Shown here in pieces: positions 48,191 through 59,001 of a stretch of DNA of 64,000 nucleotides. The notes beneath the pieces were generated by a model that saw only the letters and a list, made by a program, of their open reading frames with translations, searched no databases and was not told the DNA's origin. This stretch comes from Watersipora subatra (taxonomy: Eukaryota > Bryozoa > Gymnolaemata > Cheilostomatida > Watersiporidae). Location: NCBI RefSeq assembly GCF_963576615.1, contig NC_088714.1:30066558-30130557 (forward strand). Direction: 5' to 3'. The position numbers were made by a program, and so were the translations under genes. Positions within the stretch are counted from its first letter, which is position 1, and each line of letters opens with the position of its first letter.

Positions 48191-50355
48191 CAGAAGTTAT
48201 CACCTTCTGGTACCATTTAAACAGGCTCAACTCAGGATTACATATATTCATCCATAATTTGTTTCAAATTGCTTCATTCCGTAGTCACCTGTCTTTTAGC
48301 CTGATGGGAATGTGAGGTAACTTTTTACTCATTGGTTGGCCCAAAGCTGAAGCCATTGTCTCATGACATTTGAATTGTTTCATTGATGAACAGTTTTCTT
48401 TTTGACAGTTAAGCAAGCGTTTTAAACTATAGAAGGCTAATTTTTATTGGATCATACATATACTACAAACTGAAACTGCATCTAAAACTCTTGTATGGTT
48501 GAGAGCGTCAATCTATTTAAGTAGATCCTTATTTGTACAGTTTTGATATTTTTATAAGCTGAAAATATCTACAAAAATTGTGAATAGCTCATAGAACTTA
48601 GTTACTTGAAATGCTTTCACTGACTGACAAAGAATTTAAAAAATATACGAATGTCATTCTGTAGATAACATATAATGACTGCAGTAGGGTTGTTATGGAG
48701 CTGCTTGAAATATACACACTCGCTACTAATTCAGAGCATTTCAAATATCTAATAGATGAGTTATGGCAATATGCACATCAGTGCAAAGCTAAGGATGTTT
48801 TAGACATGGATATTATTAAATAGCAACCGATATTTGACTTTTCACTTTAGTTATGGTGTAACAGCGGTATCTGCACATTACGATAGAAAAGAACAGTAAA
48901 TATTATGTTTATACTTGTCAACAAAGATAGGCAAATTTAACATTAAATTATGCACTTTTACAGAACCCTATTTTGCAAAGAATATGGCACTTTGCTAAAA
49001 CCATTTTTGCCATGATTGACCACTATTTGTAGGGTTTCTATTTTGACTTTTACTGCATAAGAAATGGTTTTGACTGAAAGGCTCTCTCACTTGGATTTTT
49101 AATTCGACCCGTTTTTACATCCTCTGCCTTAGTAAAACTGTTACCACTATGAACCCCTTGTGATCACTTAGATAATCATGATCTATACAGTGGAGTTGCA
49201 CACAGCATAATCAGAATATGACCATTAAACCATTTGCAACAAACAAATATGAGCTGAAATATGAGCTTGCAGAAGCTCAAATGTAATACACACACAGGGT
49301 TTGAGATAAATCATGTTTGAATACTTGAAGAACAGTGCACACCAGCCCTCTAACACGCACCAGATTAAGAAAACTTTAAACGGTATAAAAATTAAATGTT
49401 GACCGCGCTATCACTCTTCAGATTACAACTCAGTTTTGCTAACACTGCTTCTTATCTTTCTATCTAAGAAAGACGGAATTTCTAGTATTTGAAAAGGCTA
49501 ATAAAATATCCACACTACGTTATTGCTTTAGAACACAGGCTAAGGTATATCAAGCTGCAATGCCTAAAAGTGAGATTATCTCAATGTCAATTGTACAGAC
49601 AATAGTGACTCGCGACATGTACAATTTTCTAATTATTTACTTGTCCAGAGACCTTTTAGTTGGTGGCTCACAAGGGTTTTCATGTAATAAATTGATTTGA
49701 GCCATTCTTGCAGGACACACTAGTGGCTCTACCAACCGGCAGATTCTTCACTGAACCACAACTTAGAAAAATCTTACAAAATGCTGGCCACTAATAAATT
49801 TTCAGTCAACTTGTGAAAGACGTAATGCCATTATTATGGTAAATTTTAGATGATGTAACTCAACATGCTTTGGCTTTTTTATTACAATAATGCAGAGTAT
49901 TTATTTTCACCAATTTATCGACCACCTAAAGTTTGATTTTTTAATAGTGAGTACTAACCAAAATGGCATCCAGCCTTTGAAAAACTGATTTATAGAGCGC
50001 TGAGTAGTGGCGGATGCCATTTTTATTTTTCCATTGAGAGCAACTCAAGATGACACCTGAGAGATAACAAAGTCCAGACTCTGGGACAGACCCCGGATTT
50101 GGTTTGGACGTACAAAATCTCCCAAAAATTTCTAAGAATTTTATTAAAAATTTCAAAAAGTTAAAAAAAGTTGAAAATTGTTCCAGTCATTTTGGAAACT
50201 TAAGGTCCCACAATTTTCATCTTTTATGCTGCAAAAACTTTCTCTAAGAAAATTATCACTGCCTGTGTGTGTTTTCTGCTGTGCCATTTATTATACTAAG
50301 AAATAAAGGCAAGCGCAACCAGCACTTAGGTCCTACAGTTGTGTGTCTTTTGTTT
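48191..50355. other. intergenic stretch, no gene seen
   Basis: AT-rich sequence between the P450 remnant and the Polinton. No recognisable exon, repeat array or element end, apart from short runs. Confidence 0.45.
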
Positions 50356-50566
50356 ACTATACGAATCCTTTAAGCCTCGATCAATTGATAAAAGTACATT
50401 AGTGTCAGTTGCCTAGCAACTACATTCCAATCTATAGTAAACATTTCCCTTACAACAGTTTAAAAAAGATCAATTGATAAAAGTACATTAGTGTCAGTTG
50501 CTTAGCAACCACATTCCAATCTATTTTTATCAATTGATCGAGGCTTAAAGGATTCGTATAGTAGAG
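50356..50566. repeat. left-end hairpin and internal direct repeat of the Polinton
   Basis: The outer arms actatacgaatcctttaagc (50,356 on) and gcttaaaggattcgtatagt (to 50,563) are inverse complements, extended inward by ctcgatcaattgataaaa. Between them a block of about 57 bp (gatcaattgataaaagtaca ... cacattccaatctat) occurs twice in direct orientation (about 50,379 and 50,468). This may be part of the terminal inverted repeat or a promoter/origin structure. Confidence 0.75.
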
Positions 50567-50589
50567 AGAAAGATTTTTGTGTAATAAAT

Positions 50590-51081
50590 ATGGCACAAAA
50601 TAACAATAAAATTGTTGGATACACCAAGACTGGTATCCCAATGAAAGTCACAGGGGTCTATAAACCACCTAAAGAAGGAACTGTGAGATGGTTAAAGTCA
50701 CGAGCGAAAGCTCTGGGCTTTACTGGAGTTAGTAGGTATAGCAAAGAACAGCTACAGCGATTGGTTCATAACAGTGAGCTAGAGGATTTACCTGTTGGCA
50801 GGCTTAGAGATATCGCTCAGCAATGGATGAAACGAGAAGAGCTGATATCAAACATTAGAGGCAAGTTGAATAAATTTAGAACCAAGCAGCTGCTTGACAT
50901 TTTTCCGTCTGGTAAAAACTTAAAGCGGTCCAAGTTGCTAGAAACTATTCGTGGTTTATTAGACACTATTCCTACAGAGAATTTAGCAAATCTACCTAAT
51001 GCATTTGGCCACCATGGAATGAAGAAAAGTGATCTAATGAAAAAGCTCTCTAATGTAGTCATAAAAAGGAGACATCCATGA
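50590..51081 (+). CDS. small basic Polinton protein with SAP-like helices
   Basis: 163 residues, Lys/Arg-rich, starting MAQNNNKIVGYTKTG after an aataaat run. Two or three helix-turn-helix repeats of SAP style (SKEQLQRLVHNSELEDLPV, MKREELISNIRGK, KRSKLLETIRG) suggest DNA binding. It is the first gene inside the left end and overlaps the polymerase start by four bases (ATGA). The frame is whole. Its role is inferred only; it could coat or anchor element DNA. Confidence 0.6.
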   Translation: MAQNNNKIVGYTKTGIPMKVTGVYKPPKEGTVRWLKSRAKALGFTGVSRYSKEQLQRLVHNSELEDLPVGRLRDIAQQWMKREELISNIRGKLNKFRTKQLLDIFPSGKNLKRSKLLETIRGLLDTIPTENLANLPNAFGHHGMKKSDLMKKLSNVVIKRRHP

Positions 51082-54000
51082 AAGGTTGGTTTAAGACATA
51101 TGAAATACCGGGGCTAGTGAACCACAATGTAGACTTGTATATGAGATGTGTCAAAGATGTAGTAAAAAATGTCGTTCGTCAGCCAGAATTCAAAATGGGT
51201 GTTAAAATACAGCTCAATCTAAACATAGAGCTTAAAAGAGTTAACACAAAGACTGAAGAAGTTAAGGTATTTACATCGTATTTTAGGTCAAAATATCATA
51301 CTATTTTAGAATTTACAGACCTAGCCGATGTGTACAAAAGCATGGTTGAGGAAATTCAAGTTCAAATAGGAAAATATAACAAGTACGGATACACTCTAGC
51401 ATTGAAATCGATAATTGGATTAGACATTTTGGTGGACAAATACGAGCCATTGGGTGGTGGCTCTTGGATACAATTACCATCTAAGTTGTCTAAAAAGCAT
51501 GCAATCGTTAATCCAAAGAATGAAGATGAAGAATGCTTTAAATGAGCTGTAAGCATAGGACTAGACCCTGCAGAGGACCACCCGGAACGTATTACGCAAA
51601 CGGTAAAGGACAACTCCAAAAAGTTATGTTAGAATGGTGTCAACTTTCCAGCTAAAAAGGAAGACGTGTTAGCATTTGAAAAAGCAAATCCTGATATAGT
51701 GATTAATGTGTTTGGTTGGGAAGAATATAAACAAATAGTATACCCTCTATATAGCAGCCAGAACAACGAGTTGAAAAGGACATTTGCGCAAGAAAAATAT
51801 CTAAAGCTGTTGCAAGAAAATGTAGACTCTAGGAAAAAGCTAATTGTAGATGAAGAGAAAAAGCTAAAAGAAGAGGTAAACGACTTGGAAGAAGAGCTAA
51901 AAAAGATGAAAGAATACTTAAAAGAAACTTTAAAGGATAAGTATGGTATAAATCATCTTGATCAAGATGATGTACAACATTTTGTTGATCAGAACGAGTT
52001 GAAAGAATTGGAAGAGTTACGGGAAAAAATAAAAATAACAAAGCTTAAGAGGGATGTAGAAGAAAAGGAAAGGTTAATTGCAGATCTGGAGAAAAAATTG
52101 GAAGAATGTAAGGAAAGGCGAGAAAGAGTGCGTGTGGTAGATATTATGCAAATATCTGATGGTGAAAAACAGCACTATTGCTGGATTAAGAATATGAGTC
52201 GATTGCTTAGCGCGCAAAAAAGTAAAAACAAGGAAGCCCAGCATGTCTGTTACAATTGTATGAACCTACGTCGAACTAAGGAAGCTCTGATAAATCATCA
52301 AAAATGGTGCTTGGAGAAAGATAGCGTTGCTATAAGATTTCCAAAGTTAGCCGACAAGATTAAGTTCAAAAACTATAACCATTCTATGAGGGTGCCGTTT
52401 GTGATCTACGGGGATTTTGAGAGCTACTTAAGACGAGTGCAATCTTGCGACCCATCACCTAATGACAGTTATACAAATACTCAACAGTACCATAAGCCAA
52501 TGGGGTTTGACTATCAAATTGTGACCTCGATAGGCAAAAAGTATGATAAAGTTACCTATATGGCTAAGAATGATGACGAGGTAGAAAACATAGGACTGGT
52601 GTTTGTTAGAGAGGTGGAAAGAGAGGTAAAGAAGTTATACGCCAACCATAAATTTAAAAAGCCGTTAAGCAAAATTGAGATCAACAAACATAAACAAGAA
52701 CACGAAGAAGCTACGCATTGTCACATTTGCAAAAGAGAGCTTGACGGTGATAAAGTTGCGGATCATTGCCATCTTACCGGTAAATATCGAGACGCTGCTC
52801 ACAACAAATGCAATCTAGACTATCGAATACCTAAATTTTATCCGATATTTTTCCACAATCTCTCCGGTTATGACGCGCACCATTTTGTAAAGAGCCTCGA
52901 AGTCGATGAAGGTAGACTGAATTGCATTCCTACCAATGAAGAAAAATACATAGCATTTTCTAAGCATATTTTAGTTGACAAGTTCATTGGTAAAAACAGA
53001 CAGACTGGTGAACCAGAAGAAGTGAAAGTTTATCATCAACTGCGATTTTTGGATAGCTTTAAATTCATGAGCTCCTCGTTAGACAAATTGGCTGCTAACC
53101 TCCAACCAGAAGACCGTAAACAGCTCAAAAGGTATTATTCCAGTGAGAAGCTTCAGCTAGTTTCTAGAAAAGGGGTATTTCCGTATGAAGACTTTGATGA
53201 TCTGTCGAAGCTTGAGGCGACACAGCTACCGCCTAAAGAAGCATTCTGGTCCGAATTAAACTTACGGCACATATCTGATGAGGACTACGAGCACGCAAAA
53301 AAGGTGTGGAATAGATTTGACATGAAGACTTTTAGAGAATATTTGCAATTGTATTTAGAAACCGACGTGCTACACCTCGCTGATGTGTTTGAACAATTTA
53401 GAGACGTCTGCATGAAAGAATACGATCTAGACCCAGCTTGGTATTATACGTCTCCAGGGTTGTCATGGGATGCAATGTTGAAAACTACTGGGCTAGAATT
53501 TGACCCGATAACGTGTCCAGACATGCTGCTGTTTTTTGAGCAATGCGTTAGAGGTGGGGTCAGCATGATTATTAAGCGACACGCTAAAGCGAATAATAAG
53601 TACATGAAGAATTACGATGAAAGCAAACCGGATAGCTCCATCATATATGTTGATGCCAACAATTTATACGGTGATGCGATGAGTAGACTTTTGCCGGTAG
53701 GTGATTTTAAGTGGATGACTGATGAACAGCTTGAAAACTGGCAAGACGTGCCGTGCATGGTTGATGTTGATTTAGAGTACCCTAAAGAGCTCCACAACTT
53801 ACACAATGACTATCCATTCTGTCCGGAATGAAAGACGATAAACGGAGTTCAAAAACTTGTGCCAACCCTGGAAAATAAAGAGCGATACGTAGTACATTAC
53901 TCACTGCTCAAGCAAGCGTTGAAAAACGGTCTCGTATTGAAGAAGATTCATGGAGGGATTACTTTTAGAGAGAGTGATGCGTTGGCGAAATACATAGCTA

Positions 54001-55007
54001 AGAACACTACCCTCAGAGCAGCAGCTAAAAATGACTTTGAGAAGGATTTTTTCAAACTGATGAACAACTCCGTATTTGGTAAAACCATGGAGAACATTAG
54101 AAACCGTAGCAATATTAAGCTAGTGTCTACTGAAGATGAAGCGAGAGAACATATCGCTCAACCCAACTATGAGACTCGTACAATATTTAATGAGCATTTA
54201 ACCGCAGTTCATATGAAGACCACGAGTCTACACTTTGATAAGCTTGTGTATCTGGGATCCGCGATCTTAGATATCAGCAAGACAATGATGTATGACTTTC
54301 ATTACGATTATATCAAACCTAAGTATAGAAACAGAGCCGAGCTGCTATTTACGGACACGGACAGTCTGATTTATCACATACAAACAGATGACTTTTATGA
54401 GGATATTAAGTCGGATGTACGCGAAAGATTTGACACCAGCAACTACCCGAAAGACCATCCTTCAGGCATTGAGACTGGTGTAAACAAGAAGGTGATTGGG
54501 AAGTTTAAGGATGAAGCCGGTGGCAAACAGATCACAGACTTTGTAGGTCTTAGACCCAAGTTATACTCGTATGTATTAGAAGGATGTAATGATAAAAATT
54601 GTGTGATAGACGGCACGACTCATGTTTGTGAAAAGAAATGATGCAAGGGTGTTAAAAGAGCTGTTGTTGAAAATCGTATCACCTATGATGACTACTTGAA
54701 TTGTTTGAAGTCTCACACCAAGATGCTCTCATACCGTAGAAAGGGAGTAAATGTTGATGATGGTAAAATAAAGATTGATTCATCAAAAATTAAGCAGCAT
54801 TCAGAAAATATCGACGTCGATATTGTTATGGATGCTTACAACGGCTTCCACGTTTATCGCAGTATGACGGTGTTCCGTAGTCGCAAGCATAATATACACA
54901 CGGAGAAAGTTAATAAAATAGCCCTATCAGCTGATGACGACAAGCGAGTGATCATGGATGACGGAATACATACACTGGCTTATGGACATAAAGATTTGGT
55001 AGAATAA
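51078..55007 (+). pseudogene. protein-primed DNA polymerase B of the Polinton (POLB), broken
   Basis: The replication polymerase of the element. In order: an N-terminal region common to Polinton polymerases (KKHAIVNPKNED), a Lys/Glu-rich coiled coil, exonuclease block I (VIYGDFESYL), a Cys/His cluster resembling an endonuclease VII-type zinc site (ADHCHLTGKYRDAAHNKCN), exonuclease II (FHNLSGYDAHHF) and III (YLETDVLHLADVF), then polymerase motifs A (YVDANNLYGDAM), B (KLMNNSVFGKTMEN) and C (FTDTDSL). All canonical catalytic motifs are recognisable. The reading frame is not continuous; about three breaks make it a fossil. Its length matches the family's usual 1,100-1,300 residues. Confidence 0.92.
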
Positions 55008-55301
55008 ATGGAACGGGAAAAACTTGAATTTAGAGCGAGAACTTTAGGAATATTTAACTATCGTGACAGGGACAATGAACAATTGAAATGTTTGATAAGT
55101 TGTTATGAACTTTTTGAGTTAGTGCATCCTCCAACATATGATAAACCTAGCGACGCATCACAGATTTATTGTTTAAAAGGAAAGCCAATGATCTTACGAG
55201 AAAAGGCGTCATTAGCAAAACTCAGAGCCAAAGCGGAAGAACAGAGAATCAAGGGATTTTCAAGAATGAAAGAGGAACTGCAACAGCTGTTGAATAAATG
55301 A
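55008..55301 (+). CDS. small charged Polinton protein, function unknown
   Basis: 97 residues, starting at ATAAATG and ending in a stop that overlaps the protease start (AATAAATGA). The C-terminal half is rich in Lys, Glu and Ala (REKASLAKLRAKAEEQRIKG) and likely a coiled coil; the N-terminal part has an RARTLGI helix. No family recognised. Placed between polymerase and protease in the same direction. Confidence 0.65.
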   Translation: MEREKLEFRARTLGIFNYRDRDNEQLKCLISCYELFELVHPPTYDKPSDASQIYCLKGKPMILREKASLAKLRAKAEEQRIKGFSRMKEELQQLLNK

Positions 55302-55708
55302 TATCAATAGACAATATAGTATTACCGAATGAAAGCCTCCCCAATTTCCAGTTGATGGATGCTGTGAAAGCTTTAAAAATTCATCATTTTCGAGGTGTTT
55401 TTATGCGAAATGCATTACCAAAAAAGTCTCTTTCTAAAGAATGTGGGATATTAAATTTAGATGGATCTGATGGTGATGGAACGCACTGGGTAGCTTGGTA
55501 TAAAAATGGTAAACAAAAGTTTTACTTTGACAGCTTTGGGTTGAACCCTCCGGATGAAATTGTATCCTACTTAAAGAGTCCTATACGTTGGAACACAGAA
55601 CGAGTACAGCCTAGTGACCAGGTATTTTGCGGGCACTTGTGTTTGTACGTTTTGAAGCAGCTGTCCAAAGGTAGACAACCACAAGAGGTGGTGAATGATC
55701 TGTTTTAA
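55298..55708 (+). CDS. adenain-like cysteine protease (PRO)
   Basis: 136 residues, whole. The catalytic pattern of the adenovirus/Ulp1-type cysteine proteases is visible: His in GDGTHWVAWYKNG, Asp in FYFDSFG, Gln in PSDQVFCGHLC and the nucleophilic Cys in the same block. In Polintons and adenoviruses this protease processes capsid proteins. Start by ATAAATG, overlapping the previous stop; the following gene starts three bases after the stop (TAATAAATG). Confidence 0.9.
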   Translation: MISIDNIVLPNESLPNFQLMDAVKALKIHHFRGVFMRNALPKKSLSKECGILNLDGSDGDGTHWVAWYKNGKQKFYFDSFGLNPPDEIVSYLKSPIRWNTERVQPSDQVFCGHLCLYVLKQLSKGRQPQEVVNDLF

Positions 55709-55711
55709 TAA

Positions 55712-56807
55712 ATGAGAGAAAACGGGGTGTACAAATTTGGTGGAGAATCAGGTCGGCGTAAGAGCGGTCCTAATATCTCTAGTGTTGAAGCTAAGTTAGA
55801 CAACTATTTACGTCGTGGTGGAGCTTTATCAGCAACTGGTACATTAGATATGGGAATTAACAATGTGTCTAGGGTTGTTGATCCAGATGATGCCCAGGAT
55901 GCAGCCACCAAAAAATATGTTGATGACAAAGAGATTACACTTGGAGAATCTAAAGGAAAAGATTATATTTTAGTCAGTGGGGAAGACAAAAAAAGTGGTT
56001 GAAACTGCTGCCAAACTAGCAGACATAGCAACTAAGGCTGATGTTGAAGCTAAGTTAGACAACTATTTACGTCATGATGGAGCTTCATCAGCAACTGGTA
56101 CATTAGACATGGGTAATAACAGAGTATCCAGAGTCGTTGACCCTGCTGATGATCAAGATGTAGCAACCAAAAAATATGTCGATGACAAAGAGATACGGTT
56201 GACAGAGTCTCGTGGCAAAGATTATATTTTGGTCAGTGGGGATGACAAAAACGTGGTTGAGACCACAGCTAAGTTGACAGATGTGGCTACAGCTGTTGAA
56301 ACAATGATTGATGGAAAGGCTGACAAGATCACCAATTCGAGAGGAGCAGGACATTTTGTCTTAACTGGTGCTGATGGAGAACTTGTTGAATCCGCAGTCG
56401 CACAAGAAAAATACCACCAAGTGCACACGCTCTTGGATAATAGGATTGATGGCATTGAAGCAACAAATATTTGCAGTGAAATGGGTTACATACCAAGTGA
56501 TCTCGCTTTTTCAAGTGATAAACAAGCTTGGCTTTTTAAGTCAAATAAATTTAATGCTCATTATTCAATCCGTCTTTTACACTTTGGAATGAATGCTAGG
56601 CGTACTGGCAACCAACCATTGACATTACTAGTGGACATTAAAAAACAAAGCACTCCCCTCGCAACAAAGACCTACAGTCTTAACAGTTCTTTAACTTCAT
56701 TGTCACTCGACGTGCCTGCAGGAACTTCTATTACTATGCGTATAACCAGTTCAAGTGCCATAGGCTTTACGAAAGGTACCTATAGGTTGTACTACAAATA
56801 TGTTTAA
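55712..56807 (+). pseudogene. fibre-like repeat protein of the Polinton, broken
   Basis: Starts MRENGVYKFGGESGRRKSGP after TAATAAATG. Two copies of a module of about 85 residues follow (VEAKLDNYLR, GTLDMG, SRVVDP, ATKKYVDDKE, KDYILVSG), then a C-terminal head of about 130 residues rich in Ser/Thr and beta-strand pattern (YRLYYKYV end). The LDMxxxxVxxVxDPxxxQDAATKKYVD pattern is typical of trimeric phage tail-fibre shafts, so a receptor-binding spike is the likely role. The frame is broken. The overall design, tandem shaft modules plus a head, is unusual in the standard Polinton gene set. Confidence 0.7.
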
Positions 56808-56852
56808 ACAGTTTTATAAGCATACGCTTACAAAACTAATGCAAAAAAACTA

Positions 56853-57445
56853 TTACAGAATAGCACCGAGTATTGGAATATTTTTAAATGGGCTGTTTGG
56901 TCCTAACAGCAACCCACTACCAACCGGCGAAACTGCACTTCCTTTTCTTAAATACACACCATCACCAGCAGATGACAAAGCGCGTGGAGGGCCAGTTGCT
57001 TTCCGTAGGTACAGACCTTCTCCATCTGTCTCCATGGTACATAGGTGTCCACCTTTTTTTAGAAACAATCCGGATCCAGACTTACCAATTGCCTTTTGCA
57101 CACCAGCGCTTGCTGCTCCAGAGAGTGCCCCTAACCCAAGGGATCCCAAAATTCCAGGTAAAAATCGGGTAGCGAGCCCCACCAAAGTGCTAAGAAATCC
57201 ACTTTCAATCTTTTTGTTAGCTTTGAGCTGAGCAGGACTCATCGAGATTGTAACACCTTTTTTATTGGCTGCAGCCTTTTGCATAGTATTTATTTGTGTT
57301 TTAGTCAAGGCGATGACATCGTCCCCATCTACCAAGTCTTGATAGCTAAACCTAATTGTTATGCGATCTCACCGTCAGCAATGGCATTGCGGATCTTATC
57401 CTTTTGCGCTTGCGAAATGGTTATCTTAGTTTGTATGTATGGCAT
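56853..57445 (-). pseudogene. glycine-rich minor virion-type protein of the Polinton, broken
   Basis: Minus-strand gene starting in ATAAATG (MPYIQTKITISQAQKDKIRN). A hydrophobic Gly/Ala/Leu segment (FLPGILGSLGLGALSGAASA) is followed by four repeats of the form GSGLFLKKGG, GEGLYLRK, GDGVYLRKG and GSGLLLGP, ending PFKNIPILGAIL. Such amphipathic, Gly-rich designs recall small capsid-internal or membrane-active proteins (adenovirus pVI/pX type), but this is inference. It is convergent with the fibre-like gene. The frame is not continuous. Confidence 0.6.
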
Positions 57446-57456
57446 TTATTATATAG

Positions 57457-58212
57457 TTAAATTTCTCGCAGGTGGTATCGAATGGTTACACGCTCTCCGC
57501 GTAGGTTAAGCGTTTCACCATCCTGGTCAGTAATGGTGGTTGTGAGGCTCTGGATGCTTCTGACGTGTACGGGTAGGTACATGAGGTTGTAAGGTTTTTC
57601 AACTATTTTATGGCTTGGGTCCACATTGGGGAAGAAAGAATAGATGACTGGCTGCTGACTACCATTTATGTAACTATCGCTGATAATGTCAGCATTTATG
57701 AGCAAACTGTTGACCTTTAGAATGTCTACTACATTTTGTGACTCGGTGTAGGAAGCTTGATAGCTTTCTGCTGTGAACCCCAGTGCTTTATGTAAACCAC
57801 CTTGCTCTGGAAAAGTTACTCGGTACCCGTGCTTTATTTTTAAAATAGTCTTGAGTGTCACAGAATTGGCTTGTACAGTGATACCGTCTTTGTCATCACC
57901 TAAACGTTCAAGTTCCCTTTTCATAGCTGAGTTGATCTGCTCAATGTCATAAGATCCTGTCGGAAGACTAAATTTTCGTTGAGGCGCCCCAGTTTGAGAT
58001 GTCCACCATATTTGGTGCCGGGTCTCATCAATGTTTGGAAATGAATAATACGTTTCAATGTTGTCAAGTGCCATTTCATATCGTTTTTTTGGATCAAGGT
58101 TTATGGGTGGGTTAAATGTCGTGGTAAATCGTGTTTTGTTATCACTCACAAAAAAAGACATGGATGTCTTTGGAGCGGTGTTAGCACTGATTTCTTTCAG
58201 TAGATCTTCCAT
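57457..58212 (-). CDS. Polinton minor capsid (penton, PX-like) protein
   Basis: 251 residues, whole. It starts MEDLLKEISANTAPKTSMSF in ATAAATG context. The N-terminal SFFVSDNKTRFTTTFNPPINL and the YEMALDNIETYYSFPNI region match the single-jelly-roll penton-type minor capsid proteins of Polintons and adintoviruses, and the beta-rich C-terminus (LPVHVRSIQSLTTTITDQDG) fits. It would occupy capsid vertices. It lies upstream of the Gly-rich gene with 11 bases between and directly downstream of the ATPase, all on the minus strand. Confidence 0.78.
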   Translation of the reverse strand: MEDLLKEISANTAPKTSMSFFVSDNKTRFTTTFNPPINLDPKKRYEMALDNIETYYSFPNIDETRHQIWWTSQTGAPQRKFSLPTGSYDIEQINSAMKRELERLGDDKDGITVQANSVTLKTILKIKHGYRVTFPEQGGLHKALGFTAESYQASYTESQNVVDILKVNSLLINADIISDSYINGSQQPVIYSFFPNVDPSHKIVEKPYNLMYLPVHVRSIQSLTTTITDQDGETLNLRGERVTIRYHLREI

Positions 58213-58986
58213 TTATTCTATAACAAAAAAATCATCAAAACCGCTTCTGTACTTGCCATTGGACTTGTTACTGGATAGGTCAATGGTAACAAACCCGTGA
58301 GGTATTTTCCAAGCTTTAGAGCATAACCTCTTAAAATCATCTTTAGACATGTCCCCACCCACATGGTCATTGTAGATGTGGTTTATGTTTTTAGCATCTT
58401 GTGGAAATAGACAAAAAAAGTTGGCATTCTCTCTGATGGTTTGTCGAGGAAGCTTAAAGTAGTTCTGAGAGAGGTAAAAGCAGTCAACGTTGCTGTTTCT
58501 TCCTCGTGTGTAGTACTTTTCACATTGGTTCTGGGGTTCTAGCATCAAGTCATCAAACACCATTAGACTGTTTCCTTCTAGGTCTATGTCTTTAGGGTCG
58601 GGAACATCATCAGCTGACTCATAAAACTGGCAAGTAATAGGATAATTTTTTTTATGTTCTTTAGCCATTGCCTCCATCACTTCTAAAGGCTCACACCCAG
58701 ACTTTATGATTTCATCACGATTTTGATACACACTAACAATGTCTTTTTTAGACAATCCAAGATCATGAGCCCGTTGTAAAATCTTATATTCAGGTTGAAA
58801 AAGGCTTTTGCCATATACATACAGCTGGTTGTAGTCTAACCATCCCGGTCTGGTCAACAAATTGGTAAGCAATGTGGTTTTTCCGCATCCTGATTTGCCG
58901 ACTATCACACCCCTTATACTCTTAGGTAGGAGCTCGTGGTTGCGTCGGTTTAAAGATGATCTCCATGATAAATCGTATTCTTCCAT
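58213..58986 (-). CDS. FtsK/HerA-type genome-packaging ATPase (ATP)
   Basis: 257 residues, whole. Walker A GVIVGKSGCGKTTLLTNLL lies about residues 27-45 and Walker B NSLMVFDDLML about residues 139-149; a sensor-like FYLSQNYFKLPRQTIRENAN region follows. This is the A32-like packaging ATPase of the PRD1-adenovirus lineage found in nearly all Polintons. Its ATG is 15 bases from the divergent start of the zinc-ribbon/PLA2 gene. Its stop abuts the minor capsid gene. Confidence 0.92.
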   Translation of the reverse strand: MEEYDLSWRSSLNRRNHELLPKSIRGVIVGKSGCGKTTLLTNLLTRPGWLDYNQLYVYGKSLFQPEYKILQRAHDLGLSKKDIVSVYQNRDEIIKSGCEPLEVMEAMAKEHKKNYPITCQFYESADDVPDPKDIDLEGNSLMVFDDLMLEPQNQCEKYYTRGRNSNVDCFYLSQNYFKLPRQTIRENANFFCLFPQDAKNINHIYNDHVGGDMSKDDFKRLCSKAWKIPHGFVTIDLSSNKSNGKYRSGFDDFFVIE

Positions 58987-59001
58987 TTACTTATATAATA
59001 A

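Noticed and set aside
50817-51062. Minus-strand frames inside the Polinton genes
   Set aside because: They are shadows of well-supported genes on the other strand and show no family features.
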